Origin: Bos javanicus
Lineage: Eukaryota > Chordata > Mammalia > Artiodactyla > Bovidae
Length of the DNA: 64,000 bases
NCBI RefSeq assembly: GCF_032452875.1
Contig: NC_083873.1
Span: 76,319,987 to 76,383,986 of the forward strand
Direction of reading: 5' to 3'
Positions 46,861-58,765 of this stretch are shown here, piece by piece. The stretch's first letter is position 1; every line of letters begins with the position of its first letter. The notes under the pieces are model-generated. The model worked only from the letters and a program-made list of their open reading frames with translations. It ran no database searches and had not been told where the DNA came from. The translations under genes were made by a program, and so were the position numbers.

Positions 46861-47204
46861 AGTATTTGACTTTTACTTTGTAATCTTAACTAAGAGATAA
46901 TTGAAAGATATTATTTGTGGACCAAGGAAGGCAGGAAAGTAATATATGAAATTTATCCAAAACTTTGAATGATGTTGACTAGTTATAACTGAAATAGTTG
47001 TAACAGGTATTAAGACATCCTTGATGATTAGATTCAAAAATGACTTGAAATCAGTGAATTTGGAAAAGATATGCACAGGCATCCACTGCTAAAAGGAATT
47101 CTTCTACCTTCTTATTCAGCTTCCCATGATAGCTTAAGTAAAGACAGATGTTCAAGTAACCATATTATGCAGAGAAAAGCAATTTTACCTAGCTGCAATG
47201 ATGA
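46861..47204. other. Unclassified DNA
   Basis: No gene or repeat recognised between the ancient LTR-like repeat and the next L1. Confidence 0.4.
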
Positions 47205-47819
47205 GTTAACAATTTTTCTTTGTTTGATTAAGATACAGTTGACATACGGTATTATATATTTAATGTATATAGCACAGTGATTTAACTTACATACATCATG
47301 AAATGATAACCACAATAACTCGGGTGAACAACTATCATCTCAGATAGATAAGAAGAAATAATTTTCCTTTGTAATGAGACCTCTTAGAATTTTCTCTTAA
47401 CAATTTTCATATACATTATATAGCAATGTTAACTACATCTATCAGGTTGCACATCACATCTCTAGTACTTACTAATCTTGCAACTGGAAGTTTGTGTCTT
47501 TTGACCACCTTGAGCCAATCCTTACTCCTCCACCCTCTATTTCTTTCTGTTTTAAAATTTTATTTCACATTGGAGTGTGGAAAAGTGGTTCAGTTATAGG
47601 TATATATGTATCTATTCTTTTTCAAGTTCTTTTCCCATTTGGGTTATTATACAGTGTTAAGCAGAGTTCCCTCTGCTATACAGTAAATCCTTGTTGGTTA
47701 CCTATTTTATTAATAAACATAGCAGTGTGTACATGTCAATCTCAAACTTTCTGGCCCTTTAATCTTTCACTATCCCCTCACTGTTTCTCCCTGGTAACCA
47801 TCAATTTGTTCTGTGAGTC
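47205..47819 (-). mobile_element. Ancient L1 D, 3' end block(s), antisense
   Basis: Two antisense L1 3'UTR-like stretches: 'gattaagatacagttgac' with 'actggaagtttgtgtctt' (47205-47550), then 'cattggagtgtggaaaag' with 'gcagagttccctctgctata' (47551-47819). They may be two elements or one composite. The second leads into the long ancient L1 D. A young L1 tail inserted at 47820. Confidence 0.75.
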
Positions 47820-48166
47820 TGAAAGATGGTAACAATAACTCTGTGTATGAGACAGCAAAAGAAACACTAATGTATAGAACAGTCTTATGGACTCTATGGG
47901 AGAGGGAGAGGGTGGGAAGATTTGGGAGAATGGCATTGAAACGTGTAAAATATCATGTATGAAATGAGATGCCAGTCCAGGTTCGATGCACGATACTGGA
48001 TGCTTGGGGCTAGTGCACTGGGACGACCCAGAGGGATGGTATGGGGAGGGAGGAGGGAGGAGGGTTCAGGATGGGGAACACATGTATACCTGTGGTGGAT
48101 TCATTTTGATATTTGGCAAAACTAATACAATTATGTAAAGTTTAAAAATAAAATAAAATTAAAAAA
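47820..48166 (+). mobile_element. Ruminant L1 3' end, 5'-truncated
   Basis: Sense L1 3'UTR only: 'gaaagatggtaacaataac', the G-rich 'ggggagggaggagggagg' block, 'acaattatgtaaag' and an A-rich tail. Inserted in ancient L1 D. No clear target duplication. Confidence 0.92.
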
Positions 48167-49029
48167 TAAGTCATTTGTGTCATTTTTGTTAGATTACACT
48201 TTTAAGTGATATCATATATTTGTCCTTCTCTGCCTGACTTACTTGACTTAGTGTGATAATATTCAGGCCCATCTGTATTGCTGCAAATGCCATCATTTCA
48301 TCCTTTTTTATGCCTGAATCATATTACATTGTATATATAAAACACATCTTTATCCATTTATACATTGATGGACATTTAGGTTGCTTCCATACCTTGGCTA
48401 TTGTAAACAGTACTGCAATAAACACTAGAGTGCATGTGTACTTTTAAATCATGTTTTTCTCTAGATATATGCCCAGAAGTTGGATTCCTGGATCACACAG
48501 TAGATCTATTTTAGTTTTTAAGGGACCTTTATACTGTTCTACATAGTGGCTATACCAATTTATATTTCCACCAAAAGTATAGGAGGGTGCTTTGTTCTCC
48601 ATACTCTCTCCAGAATTTATGGTTTATAGACATTTTGATTATGGCCATTCTGACTGATGTGAAGTGATATCTTGTTATATTTTTGACTTGCATTTTTCTA
48701 ATAATTAGCAAAATTGAGCATCTTTTCATGTGCCTCATAGTCATCTGTATGTCTTCCCTTCTGGAGAAATGTCTATTTAGTTCTGTCCATGTTTCAATTG
48801 ATTTGGTTTTTTGATATTTAGCCTCATGTGCTGTAAATTTTGGATATTACAATCTTGTTGGTTACATCTTTTGCACATATTTTCTCATATTCTGTGGGTT
48901 GTCTTTTCATTTGGTTTATGATTTCTTTTGCTGTTTAAAAACTTTTGAGTTTAATTACATCCCTATTTTTCTTTTCTTTTTTCCCCCTGTGTACTCTAGG
49001 AGACAGATCTAAAAAGATCTTGCCATTTA
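48167..49029 (-). mobile_element. Ancient L1 D, block 2, antisense
   Basis: Antisense L1 continues: 'tacattgatggacatttagg', 'ctattgtaaacagtactgc', 'gtggctataccaatttatat', 'ctctaggagacagatctaaa'. It ends where a sense ruminant L1 inserts and resumes at about 52346. Confidence 0.85.
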
Positions 49030-50947
49030 TGTCACTGATGAACATAGATGCAAAAATCCTTAACAAAATTCTCGCAAACAGAATCCAACAACATACTAAA
49101 AAGATCATACATCATAACCAAGTGGGCTTTATCCCAGGGATGCAAGGATTCTTCAATATCCTCAAATCAATCAATCTAATAACCACATTAACAAATTGAA
49201 AGATAAAAACCACATGATTATATCAATAGATGGAGAGAAAGCCTTTGACAAAATTCAACATCCATTTATAATAAAAACCCTCCAGAAAGCAGGCATAGAA
49301 GGAATATACCTCAAGATAATAAAAGCTATATATGACAAATCCACAGCAAACATCCTCAATGGTGAAAACTTGGAAGAATTTCCCTTAAAGTCAGGAACAA
49401 AGAGAGGGTGCCCACTCTCACCACTACTATTCAATATAGTTTTAGAAGCTTTGGCCACAGCAATCAGAGCATAAAAATAGATAAAAGGAATCCAGATTGG
49501 AAAAGAAGAAGCAAAACTATCACTGTTTGCAGATGACATGATCCTCTACCTAGAAAACCCTAAAGACTCCACCAGAAAATTAGTAGAGCTAATCAATGAA
49601 TATAGTAAAGTTGCAGGATATAAAATTAACACACAGAAATCCCTTGCATTCCTATTCACTAACAATGAGAAAACAGAAAGAGAAATTAAGGAAACAATTC
49701 CATTCACCATTGCAATGAAAAGAATAAAATACTTAGGAATATATATATCTAAAGAAACAAAAGACCTATATATAGAAAACTATAAAACACTGGTGAAAGA
49801 AATCAAAGAGGACACTAATAGATGGAGAAACATACCATGTTCATGGATTGCAAGAATCAATATAGTGAAAATGAGTATACTACCCAAAGCAATCTATAGA
49901 TTCAATGCAATCCCTATCAAGCTACCAACAGTATTTTTCACAGAACTAGAACAAATGATTTCACAATTTGTATGGAAATACAAAAAACCTTGAATAGCCA
50001 AAGCAATCTTGAGAAAGAAGAGTGGAACTGAAGGAATCAACCTGCCTGACTTCAGGCTTTACTACAAAGCTACAGTCATCAAGACAATATGCTACAGGCA
50101 CAAAGACAAAAATATAGATCAATGGAACAAAATTGAAAGCCCAGAGATAAATCCATGGACCTATGGACACCATATCTTTGACAAAGGAGCCAAGAATATA
50201 CAATGGAGAAAAGACAATCTCTTTAACAAGTGGGACTGGGAAAACTGGTCAAACACTTGTAAAAGAATGAAACTAGAACATTTTCTAATACCATACACAA
50301 AAATAAACTCAAAATGGATTAAAGATATAAACGTAAAACCAGAAATTTTAAAACTTCTAGAGGAAAACATAGCCCAAATACTCTCCGACATATATCACAA
50401 GAAGATCCTCTATGAACCACCTCCCAGAGTAGTGGAAATAAAAGCAAAAATAAACAAATGGGACCTAATTAAACTTAAAAGCTTTTGCACAATGAAGGAA
50501 ACAATAAACAAGGTGAAAAGACAGCCTTCAGACCATGGAGAAAATAATAAATGGCAAATGAAGCAACTGAAAAATAATTAATCTCAAAAATATACAATCA
50601 ACTCCTGCAGCTCAATTCCAGAAAAAATAAATGACCCAATCAAAAAATGGGCCAAAGAAATAAACAGACATTTCTCCAAAGAAGACATACAGATGGCTAA
50701 CAAACACATGAAAAGATGTTCAACATCACTCATTATCAAAGAAATGCAAATCAAAACCACAATGAGGTACCATTTCACACCAGTCAGAATGGCTGCTATC
50801 CAAAAGTCTACAAACAATAAATGCTGGAGAGGATGTGGAGAAAAGGGAACCCTCTTACACTGTTGGAGGGAATGCAAACTTGTAGAGCCACTATGGAGAA
50901 TAGTATGGAGATTCCATAAAAAAACTGGAAATAGAACTGCCTTATGA
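49030..50947 (+). pseudogene. L1 ORF2 reverse transcriptase remnant
   Basis: L1 ORF2p RT and downstream region. Frame 49196-49474 holds RT motif A (catalytic D of SIDGEKAFDK, residue 12) and motif B (TKRGCPLSPLLFN). Motif C FADD is intact at 49526-49537. The frame is broken by a shift near 49185, a stop at 49472-49474 (in the IRA-E context), and a stop after KYKKP at 49991-49993. Later frames at 50009-50581 and 50693-50947 cover the C-terminal part, where CWRGCGEKGTLLHCWREC keeps the C/H pattern. It is not functional. Confidence 0.9.
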
Positions 50948-51230
50948 TCCAACAATCCCACTGCTGGACATACACACTGAAGAAACCAGAATTGAAAGAG
51001 ATGTGTGTACCCCAATGTTCATTGCAGCACTGTTTATAATAGCCAGGACATGGAAGCAACATAGATGTCCATCAGCAGACAAATGATAAGAAAGCTGTGG
51101 TACATATACACAATGGAATATTACTCAGCCATTAAAAAGAATGCATTTGAATCAGTTCTAATGAGGTGGATGAAACTGGAGCCTATTATACAGAGTGAAG
51201 TAAGCCAGAAAGAAAAACACCAATACAGTA
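49030..51230 (+). mobile_element. Ruminant L1 (2.5 kb of 3' portion), first block
   Basis: Sense L1 starting inside the RT domain ('gatgaacatagatgc') and running almost to the ORF2 end, where BovB interrupts it. It continues at 51979. It is the longest young-type L1 in the window and is 5'-truncated, with no ORF1 or endonuclease. Confidence 0.93.
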
Positions 51231-51978
51231 TCAGTTCAGTTCAGTTCCGTAGCTCAGTCATGTCCAACTCTTTGTGACCCCATGACTCGCAGCACGCCAG
51301 GCCTCCCTGTCCATCACCAACTCCCGGAATTCATTCAGACTCACATCCATCAGTCAGTGATGCCATCCAACCATCTCATCCTCTGTCGTCCCCTTCTCCT
51401 CCTGCCCCCAATCCCTCCCAGCAACAGAGTCTTTTCCAATGAGTCAACTCCTCGCAGGAGGTGGCCAAAGTACTGGACTTTCAGCTTTAGCATCATTCCT
51501 TCCAAAGAAATCCCAGGGCTGATCTCCTTCAGAATGGACTGGTGGGATTTCCTTGCAGTCTGAGGGACTCTCAAGAGTCTTCTCCAACATCACAGTTCAA
51601 AAGCATCAATTCTTTGGTGCTCAGCTTTCTTCACAGTCAAACTCTCACATCCATACATGACCCCAGGAAAAACCATAGCCTTGACTAGACAGACCTTTGT
51701 TGGCAAAGTAATGTCTCTGCTTTTCAACATGCTATCTAGGTTGGTCATAACTTTCCTTCCAAGGAGTAAGTGTCTTTTAATTTCATGGCTGTAGTCACCA
51801 TCTTCAGTGATTTTGGAGCCCCAAAAAATAAAGTCTGACACTGTTTCCACTGTTTCCCCATCTATTCCCCATGAAATGATGGGACCAGATGCCATGATCT
51901 TCGTTTTCTGAATGTTGAGCTTTAAGCCAACTCTTTCAGTCTCCACTTTCACTTTCATCAAGAGGCTTTTTAGTTCCT
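51231..51978 (-). mobile_element. Short BovB (about 0.75 kb), antisense, inside L1
   Basis: Antisense BovB from 'tcagttcagttcagttccg' to 'catcaagaggctttttagtt'. It has the same internal 5' cut point and nearly the same length as the copy at 22441-23193. Minus frames 51590-51961 (KLNIQKTKIMASGPI...MYGCESLTVKKAEHQ) and 51350-51574 are separated by breaks. It splits the ruminant L1 between 'caatacagta' and 'actaacatat'. No clear target duplication. Confidence 0.92.
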
Positions 51979-52345
51979 ACTAACATATATATATATATAT
52001 ATGGAATTTAGAAGGATGGTAACCACAACCCTATATGCAAGACAGTGAAAGAGACACAGATGTATAGAACAGTCTTTTGGGCTCTGTGGGAGAAGGCAAA
52101 GTGTGGGATGATTTGAGAGAATACCATTTTAACATGTATATTATCATATGTGAAACAGATCACCAGTCTGATGCATGAGACAGGGTGCTCTGGGCTAGTG
52201 CACTGGGATGTCCCAGAGGGATGGGATGGAGAGGGAGGTGGAAGGGGGGCTCAGGATGGGGAACACATGTACACCCATGGCTGATTCATATGAATGTTTG
52301 GCAAAACCAGTACAATATTGTAAAGTAATTAGCCTCCAGTTAAGT
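51979..52345 (+). mobile_element. Ruminant L1, 3' end block after BovB
   Basis: Resumes the L1 3' region with an expanded TA run (51985-52001), then 'ggaatttagaaggatggtaa', the G-rich block, 'acaatattgtaaagtaatta' and an A/T tail. It joins ancient L1 D again near 52346. Confidence 0.9.
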
Positions 52346-52678
52346 AATTTTTTTTAAAAAAGAGAGTTTTCTGCCTATGTTTTCCTCTAAGAGTTTTATA
52401 ATACCCAGTCTTACCTTTAGGTCTTTAACTCATTTTGAGTTTATTTTCATGTATGGTATTAAAGAATGGTCTAGTTTCTTTCTTTCTTTCTTTTTTAACA
52501 TGTAGCTGTCCTGTATTCCCAGCACAATTTACTAAAGTTATTGTCTTTTCTCCATTGTATAGTCTTGCCTCCTTTGTTATAGATTAAGTAGACACTTGTG
52601 TTTATTTCTGGGCTTTCTATCCTGTTTCATGGATCTTTATTTAATTTGTAGTATACTCTTAAAGTCAGGGAAACTGAT

Positions 52679-52810
52679 GCCTGGAATGGAATTCTCCCCT
52701 TAATTTATCTTTCTGATAGTTTGTTGTTAGTATTTAGAAATGCAGCCTGGAATGGGCATCTCTCCTTAATTTTTCTTTCTAATAGTTTTCTGTTAGTATT
52801 TAGAAATGCA
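52679..52810 (+). repeat. 66-bp tandem duplication
   Basis: Two adjacent 66-bp units (52679-52744 and 52745-52810). Each starts 'gcctggaatgg' and ends 'tagtatttagaaatgca', with a handful of differences. It lies inside ancient L1 D, so it arose after that insertion. Confidence 0.93.
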
Positions 52811-52883
52811 ATTAATTTCTGTATGTTAATTTTGTATCCTGCAACTTTACAGAATTTATTGTTGCTTCATTCTAAGTTTTATG

Positions 52884-53085
52884 TGTGTGTGTTAGTTACT
52901 CCGTCGTGTCTTACTGTTTGTGACACTACGGACCGCCAGATTCCTATGTCCATGGGATTTCCCAGGCAAAAATATGGGGTGGGTTGCCATTTCCTTCTCC
53001 AGAGGATCTTTCAGACACAGGGATCTAACCCACATCTCATTCCATGCAGGCAGATTCTTAGCCATCTGAGCCACCAGGGACATCC
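52884..53085 (-). mobile_element. Bov-tA SINE, antisense, complete
   Basis: Antisense Bov-tA ('ttagttactccgtcgtgtc' to 'tgagccaccagggacatc'). Perfect 13-bp target duplications 'tctaagttttatg' lie at 52871-52883 and 53086-53098. Confidence 0.94.
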
Positions 53086-53349
53086 TCTAAGTTTTATGGT
53101 TATGTCTTTAGGATTTTCTGTTTATAATATCATATCATCTACCTACAGTAATAGTTTTCTCTCTTTAGAATTTGGATTCCTTTTATTTCTTTTTGTTTGC
53201 TGTGCCAGGTACTTACATTATATAACAATTATATAATATGTTACATTATATAAAAGTAGTGAGAGTGAACATCCTATCATTTTCCTGATCTTAGTGGAAA
53301 TGCTTTCAGGTTTTTACTAATGAAAATATTATTAGCTATCGGCCAACCT

Positions 53350-53433
53350 CAAGGAGTTGGTGATGGACAGGGAAGCTTGGCATGCTGGAGTCCATGGGGT
53401 CAACTGGATATAACTGAGGGACTGAACTGAACT
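53350..53433 (+). mobile_element. BovB 3' terminal fragment
   Basis: A short sense BovB/SINE 3' end ('caaggagttggtgatggac' to 'gactgaactgaact') inside ancient L1 D, missing part of the usual 'gtcgcaaagagtcgg' stretch. Confidence 0.8.
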
Positions 53434-53875
53434 AGCATATATAGCCTTTATTATGCTAATGTATGTTCCCTTTATACCTACATTCTGGGGAGTTTTTATC
53501 ATAAATGGATGTTGTTTTGTCAAAAGATTTTCCTTTATCTAATGAGATGATTGATTTTTAAGTTCAATTTGTTAATGTAGTGTATCACACTGAGTAACTT
53601 GCTGATATTGAACCATCCTTGTATCCCTGGAAGAAATCCCACTTGATCATGGTATATGATCCTATTAATGTATTCTTGAATCTGATTTGCTAATATGTTA
53701 TTGAAGAATTTTGCTCCTTCATCACTGATATTGGCATTTAATTAATTAATTTATTCATTTATTTATTTTGTGATATCTCTGTCTGGTTTTGGTATCAGGG
53801 TGATGTTGACCTCCTAGAATATGTTGGGAAGCATTCCTTCCTGTGAAAATTTTTTGCAATAGTTTGAGAAGGGTT
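53434..53875 (-). mobile_element. Ancient L1 D, block 4, antisense
   Basis: Antisense ORF2: 'gtatgttccctttataccta', 'cacttgatcatggtatatg', 'ttggtatcagggtgatgttg'. It ends at 'tttgagaagg', where BovB inserted. Confidence 0.85.
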
Positions 53876-54375
53876 CAGTTCAGTCACTCAGTCATGTCCG
53901 ACTCTTTGTGACCCGATGAATCGCAGCACGCTAAGTCTCCCTGTGCATCACCAACTCCCAGAGATTACTCAGACTCACGTCCATCGAGTCAGTGATGCCA
54001 TCCAGCCATCTCATCCTCTGTCATCCCCTTCTCCTCCTACCCCCAATCCCTCCCAGCATCAGAGTCTTTTCCAATGAGTCAACTCTTCTCATGAGGTGGC
54101 CAAAGTACTGGAGTTTCAGCTTTAGCATCATTCCTTCCAAAGAAATCCCAGGGCTGATCTCCTTCAGAATGGGCTGGCTGGATCTCCTTGCAGTCTGAGG
54201 GAATCTCCAACACCATAGTTCAAAAGCATCAATTCTTTGGCGCTGAGCTTTCTTCACAGTCCAACTCTCACATCCATACATGACCACTGGAAAAAACATA
54301 GCCTTGACTAGACAGACCTTTGTTAACAAAGTTATGTCTCTGCTTTTCAATATGCTATCTAGGTTGGTCATAACT
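53876..54375 (-). mobile_element. BovB LINE 3' portion, antisense
   Basis: Antisense BovB from 'ttcagttcagtcactcag' to 'ggttggtcataact'. The minus frame 54021-54401 carries MYGCESWTVKKAQRQ and KLKLQYFGHLMRRVDS, with a deletion in the WRRLLRVPW region. Inserted in ancient L1 D. Confidence 0.92.
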
Positions 54376-55165
54376 ATCCAAATGTTGGTAAATTTACCCA
54401 TGAAGTCATCTGTTTCTAGACTTTTGTTTATTGATGGTTTATTTTATTACTGATTCAAGTTCATTACTGGTAATTGGTCTGAATATACTTTCTATTTCTT
54501 CCTGATTCAGTTTTGGGAGATTGTACTTTGCTAAGAATTTTTCTATTGCTTGTAGGCTGTCCATTTTATTGGTTTATAATTGTTAATAATAGTCTCATGA
54601 TCTTTTGTATTTCTGTGGTCTCAGTTGTAAATTCTTTTTTATTTCTGATTTTGACATTTCTCTTGTTATTTTTATCTTTTCAAAAAATCAGGTTTTCACT
54701 TTATGATTGTTTCTACTGTTTTAGTCTTTATTTCATTTTCTGCTCTAGTTTTTATGATTGATCTCTTTATTAATTTTGTGTTTTACATGTTTTTTTTTTT
54801 TCCCTAGTTCTTTTAGGTGTAAGGTTAGCTTGTTTATTTTAGATTTTTCTTATTTTCTGATGTAGGCTTGTGTCTCTATATACTTCTCTCATGCCACAGA
54901 TGAGTGAAACTCATCCTGCATGCCAAAGATTTTTGTATTGTTGTGTTTTCTTCTTGGGTTTTTTTTTTTTTTTTCTCTACATGTTTTCTGACTTCCTCTT
55001 TGATTTCTTCAGTAATCCATTAATTGTTAGTATCATATTGTTTAGTCTCTATATGTGTTTTGAGGTCTTTGCAGTTTTTCTTGTAGTTGATTTCTAGTGT
55101 TATGGCATTGTGTTTAGAAAATATCCATGATATAATTTTAGTTTTCTTAAATTTACTAAGACTAT
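54376..55165 (-). mobile_element. Ancient L1 D, block 5, antisense
   Basis: Antisense L1 ORF2/endonuclease side: 'gtaggctgtccattttattg', 'tttcaaaaaatcaggttttc', 'gtttagaaaatatccatgat'. T tracts lie at 54790-54802 and 54959-54974. Similarity fades by about 55165. Confidence 0.82.
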
Positions 55166-55184
55166 GTACTATCATATTTAAGCT

Positions 55185-55513
55185 ATCTTAGTTTGAGCTG
55201 ATATTACAAATTATCATAGACACAGTGGCTTAAACAATATTTATTACTCAGAGTTCTAGAGCTTGAAATGTTAAAAATCAATATTCCAACTGATTCATTG
55301 TCTGGTAAGAACCCTTTTTCTTGTTTGCAGAACTATGCATCTTGTGTTATCCTTGTATGATTGACAATGAGAGAGTGTGCCACCATTTTGTTTTAAGTAC
55401 GTTATTTACCTCATAGGGCTACACCATCTTGACTTCATCTAAATCTAATAAACTCCCAAAAGTCCCACTTCCAAATATCATCACATTGGGGATTAGGGGT
55501 TCCTTAATCTGAA
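55185..55513 (-). mobile_element. MaLR-type (MLT1-like) LTR, antisense
   Basis: Antisense landmarks: 'agctatcttagtttgagctg', 'cacagtggcttaaacaatat', 'tcattgtctggtaagaacc', 'atcttgacttcatctaaatc', 'ccaaatatcatcacattgg'. It is cut at 55513 by a BovB insertion. Old repeat; subfamily uncertain. Confidence 0.65.
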
Positions 55514-56545
55514 AGAGATGGCAATACCAGACCACCTGATCTGCCTCTTGAGAAATTTGTGTGCAGATCAGGAAGCAACAGTTAGAACTGGACATGGAAC
55601 AACAGACTGGTTCCAAATAGGAAAAGGAGTTCATCAAGGCTGTATATTGTCACCCTGTTTATTTAACTTATACGCATCGTACATCATGAGAAACGCTGGA
55701 CTGGAAGAAACACAAGCTGGAATCAAGATTGCTGGGAGAAATACCAATAACCTCAGATATGCAGATGACACCACCCTTACGGCAGAAAGTGAAGAGGAAC
55801 TAAAAAGCCTCTTGATGAAAGTGAAAGTGGAGAGTGAAAAAGTTGGCTTAAAGCTCATCATTCAGAAAACGAAGATCATGGCTTTCGGTCTTGTCACTTC
55901 ATGGGAAATAGATGAAGAAACAGTGGAAACAGTGTCAGACTTTATTTTTCTGGGCTCCAAAATCACTACAGATGGTGACTGCAGCCATGAAATTAAAAGA
56001 CGCTTACTCCTTGGAAGGAAAGTTATGACCAACCTAGATAGCATGTTCAAAAGCAGAGACATTACTTTGCCAACAAAGGTTCGTCTAGTCAAGGCTATGG
56101 TTTTTCCTGTGGTCATGTATGGATGTGAGAGTTGGATTGTGAAGAAGGCCGAGCGCCGAAGAATTGATGCTTTTGAACTGTGGTGTTGGAGAAGACTCTT
56201 GAGAGTCCCTTGGACTGCAAGGAAATCCAACCAGTCCATTCTGAAGGAGATCAGCCCCAGGACTTCTTTGGAAGGAATGATGCTAAAGCTGAAACCACAA
56301 TACTTTGGCCACCTCATGCAAAGAGTTGACTCATTGGTAAAGACTCTGATGCTGGGAGGGACTGGGGGCAGGAGGAGAAGGGGACGACAGAGGATGAGAT
56401 GGCTGGATGGCATCACTGACTCGATGGATGTGAATCTGAGTGAACTCCGGGAGTTGGTGATGGACAGGGAGGCCTGGTGTGCTGCGATTCATGGGGTCGC
56501 AAAGAGTTGGACGCGACTGAGCGACTGATCTGATCTGATCTGATA
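55514..56545 (+). mobile_element. BovB LINE, sense, young, with CTGAT-repeat tail
   Basis: A 1.03-kb sense BovB starting in RT at 'agagatggcaataccag' and ending in a CTGAT-repeat tail ('gatctgatctgatctgat'), not the TGAAC type seen on most copies here. CpGs are partly preserved ('ggggtcgcaaagagttgg', 'gacgcgactgagcgac'), consistent with youth. 5'-truncated. Confidence 0.95.
55518..56528 (+). pseudogene. BovB ORF2 RT C-terminal half, 336-codon open frame
   Basis: Longest open frame in the window. It matches BovB ORF2 from just before RT motif B to the natural C-terminus. Visible motifs are GKGVHQGCILSPCLFNLY (residues 36-53), the catalytic box YADD (81-84), KLIIQKTKIMAFG (115-127), VMYGCESWIVKKAE, WCWRRLLRVPWTARKS and the C-terminal HGVAKSWTRLSD. 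RT motif A (its first catalytic aspartate) and the endonuclease are missing through 5' truncation. The protein could not act alone even if expressed. The start codon is incidental. I see no disabling stop or shift within the copied region. Confidence 0.92.
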
Positions 56546-56719
56546 GACCAAATAAATCTTGCTTCCATATGACAAATGTCTTTTACCAGCTTCATGATTT
56601 GTCTATTTCCCTTTCAATCTTGTTTTGTTATGAAAGTGGTAGATATGTATTCCAATCTTTCCTGGAAGGTAGTATGTTGGATAATTTTGCTTCTATTCAA
56701 TATACGTTTCTCTTTAGGA

Positions 56720-56932
56720 GGGACTTCTGTGGTAGCCTCAGACAGTAAAGAATCTACTTGCAATACAGGAGACCCAGGTTCAACCTCTGGGTCCAGAAGA
56801 CCCCCTGGAGAAGGGAATGGTTATCCATTCCAGTATTCTTGCCTTGAGAATTCCATGGACAGAGAGCCTGGTGGGCTCTAATCCATAGTGTTGTGAAGAG
56901 TCTGACATGACTGAGCAACTAACACTAACACT
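56720..56932 (+). mobile_element. Bov-tA SINE, complete
   Basis: Sense Bov-tA ('gggacttctgtggtagcctc', B-box-like 'ggttcaacctctgggtcc', body and end). Flanked by 13-bp target duplications differing at one base, 'tttctctttagga' (56707-56719) and 'tttcactttagga' (56933-56945). Confidence 0.93.
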
Positions 56933-56945
56933 TTTCACTTTAGGA

Positions 56946-58385
56946 ACAATAAAATAGATGAAAATTTAACCAAGGAACTGAGAAAGAAAAACAGAAAATG
57001 CTTCTCATGTGGAATGTAATATCCTATCACCATCTTTGCTCAAGCTTCATTATCTTTTTATTCCTCTCTTCTTTATAACTGTATTTCACCTTCCAATAGT
57101 GATAATGAAGATAAGATGTAAAATATAAGAAAATATTCAGTCTTCAGTTGAAGATTCAGAAATCTTTGTGAGATTTAGATTTGTTATTTACAGCAGGCCA
57201 AAATCGGACAAATTGAACTAATAGCTTAAAGTTTTTTATAGTATTTCTATTTCCACTAATTTTCATACCGCCTGTTTATTTATTAATATTTACAAAGATC
57301 ATTTAAATAGTTAACTCTTGCTTTTTCCAAACTGTTGAAGATTTTAAGTATAACAATAGAGTGACAAATCTCTGGTACCCCATTAGACTTTGCTTCTAAT
57401 TAGATTCACTGTGGCTGTTGGCAGATTTCAGGAGCTTTTCAGAAAAAAATGACTTCATATGCAGGACAATACAGTCTTATGTCTTAGGGACATTTCAGAA
57501 ATGGTAAGTGCATAAAACAATCCTTTGAAAAATCATAGAAAATAAGGTCAATGGTTCCCACTGATTTGCATATAGCAATTTTTTCTAATTACTACTATTT
57601 TATCTACTTTTTTCAGCTGACGATTTCTCAAGCTCTTTATTTCTCACTTATCTACCGTTTAATGAGAAAATTGACAAATAGCATAACAGTACTGTTCCAC
57701 TTTAACATCATCATTAATGTTCCTACTTTCTGGAGTAGTTCTCTGTTAGAATATTTCCCTTGAGTATGATACCTTTGTAAATGCTCTTTATTATAATCTT
57801 AAAAGCCATTTATGAACAATTCAGTCATTCTATATTTGGATTTCTACTTCACTGTTCTTTCTTAAACTCTAGGTAACTTTATATTATGTTTCTTTTCATC
57901 TCTTTGTTCCATTTTCAGAATATATATTCCCATTTCTTTCTATAGCAGCCTTTTGATAAGTCACTTTTTAGAAGTTAAATTTTAATTTAATCTATTCACA
58001 ATATAGTGTCTTTTATAATTTTCTAATTTGCCAGATTTTCATACTTATCTTTTCTTTGTTACACATTATAAATGCCTTAATTCCCTTAACTTTCTCTAAT
58101 TGAAGTCAAATATTATTTCCTCTGATACGTAAAAGTAATGTTCTATTGTGTTAAAACAAAGTAAATTCTGGTACAAAGCCTATTTTAAAATTTGCCATCA
58201 GACTTCTATAATTATAAAGTTAACAGCATTTTTGGTATAGTAGATTTAGATCCATTTTTTATCCAAAATACCTAATAATATAAAGTATTATATACAGCTG
58301 AATAGCAGTCAATACAAAATATTTTCAGAAATATTTGTGTTTCTCATGCCATTGTCAAAATTAAATAACAGATAATAATCACATA
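56946..58385. other. AT-rich DNA without recognised features (1.4 kb)
   Basis: No gene, RNA or repeat recognised. Short frames such as 57551-57763 carry no domain. Confidence 0.45.
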
Positions 58386-58765
58386 TGTTTCTTCATATGT
58401 CATTCATTCATTCAGCAACAATTTATGCCCAACCTTGGTCTGTATTTAGGAGACAAATGAGACAGGTAAAACCTCTTAATCTTCCTATGAATTGGAGAAA
58501 GACAAAATAATTTACAGATATCATGTATATGCTTTAATGAAAGTAAAGCAGAGTGAAAGATAAGGAGTGACTGGGGAACTTCTGAGGTGAAGTATTTAGG
58601 GAGGGCTTTTTGGAAGAAGGGACATTTGAGGTGAGATTTGAATTATAAATAGAAGAAAGTCTTAAGGAGAGCTACCCAGAGTGAGGAAGAGCTAGGATTA
58701 AGAGCTATCTTGGCAGATAGCTTGTCATGTTTAACTATCAGAAACAAGGCTATGAGTTTGGAGAT
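58386..58765 (+). mobile_element. Possible ancient mammal-wide repeat
   Basis: Contains 'cattcattcattcagcaac', later 'gggagggctttttggaag' and 'gacatttgaggtgagatttg'. This order resembles a widespread old mammalian repeat. I cannot assign the family with confidence and the match is diverged. Confidence 0.35.

Larger units (their letters stand above)
52346..53349 (-). mobile_element. Ancient L1 D, block 3, antisense, with SINE and duplication
   Basis: Antisense L1: 'gagttttctgcctatgtttt', 'attttgagtttattttcatg', 'cctgcaactttacagaattt'. A CTTT-rich patch lies at 52473-52492. It contains a 66-bp tandem duplication and a Bov-tA (52884-53085). Confidence 0.85.

Noticed and set aside
55862..56416. 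184-codon minus-strand frame
   Set aside because: Antisense shadow of the sense BovB ORF2 at 55518-56528.
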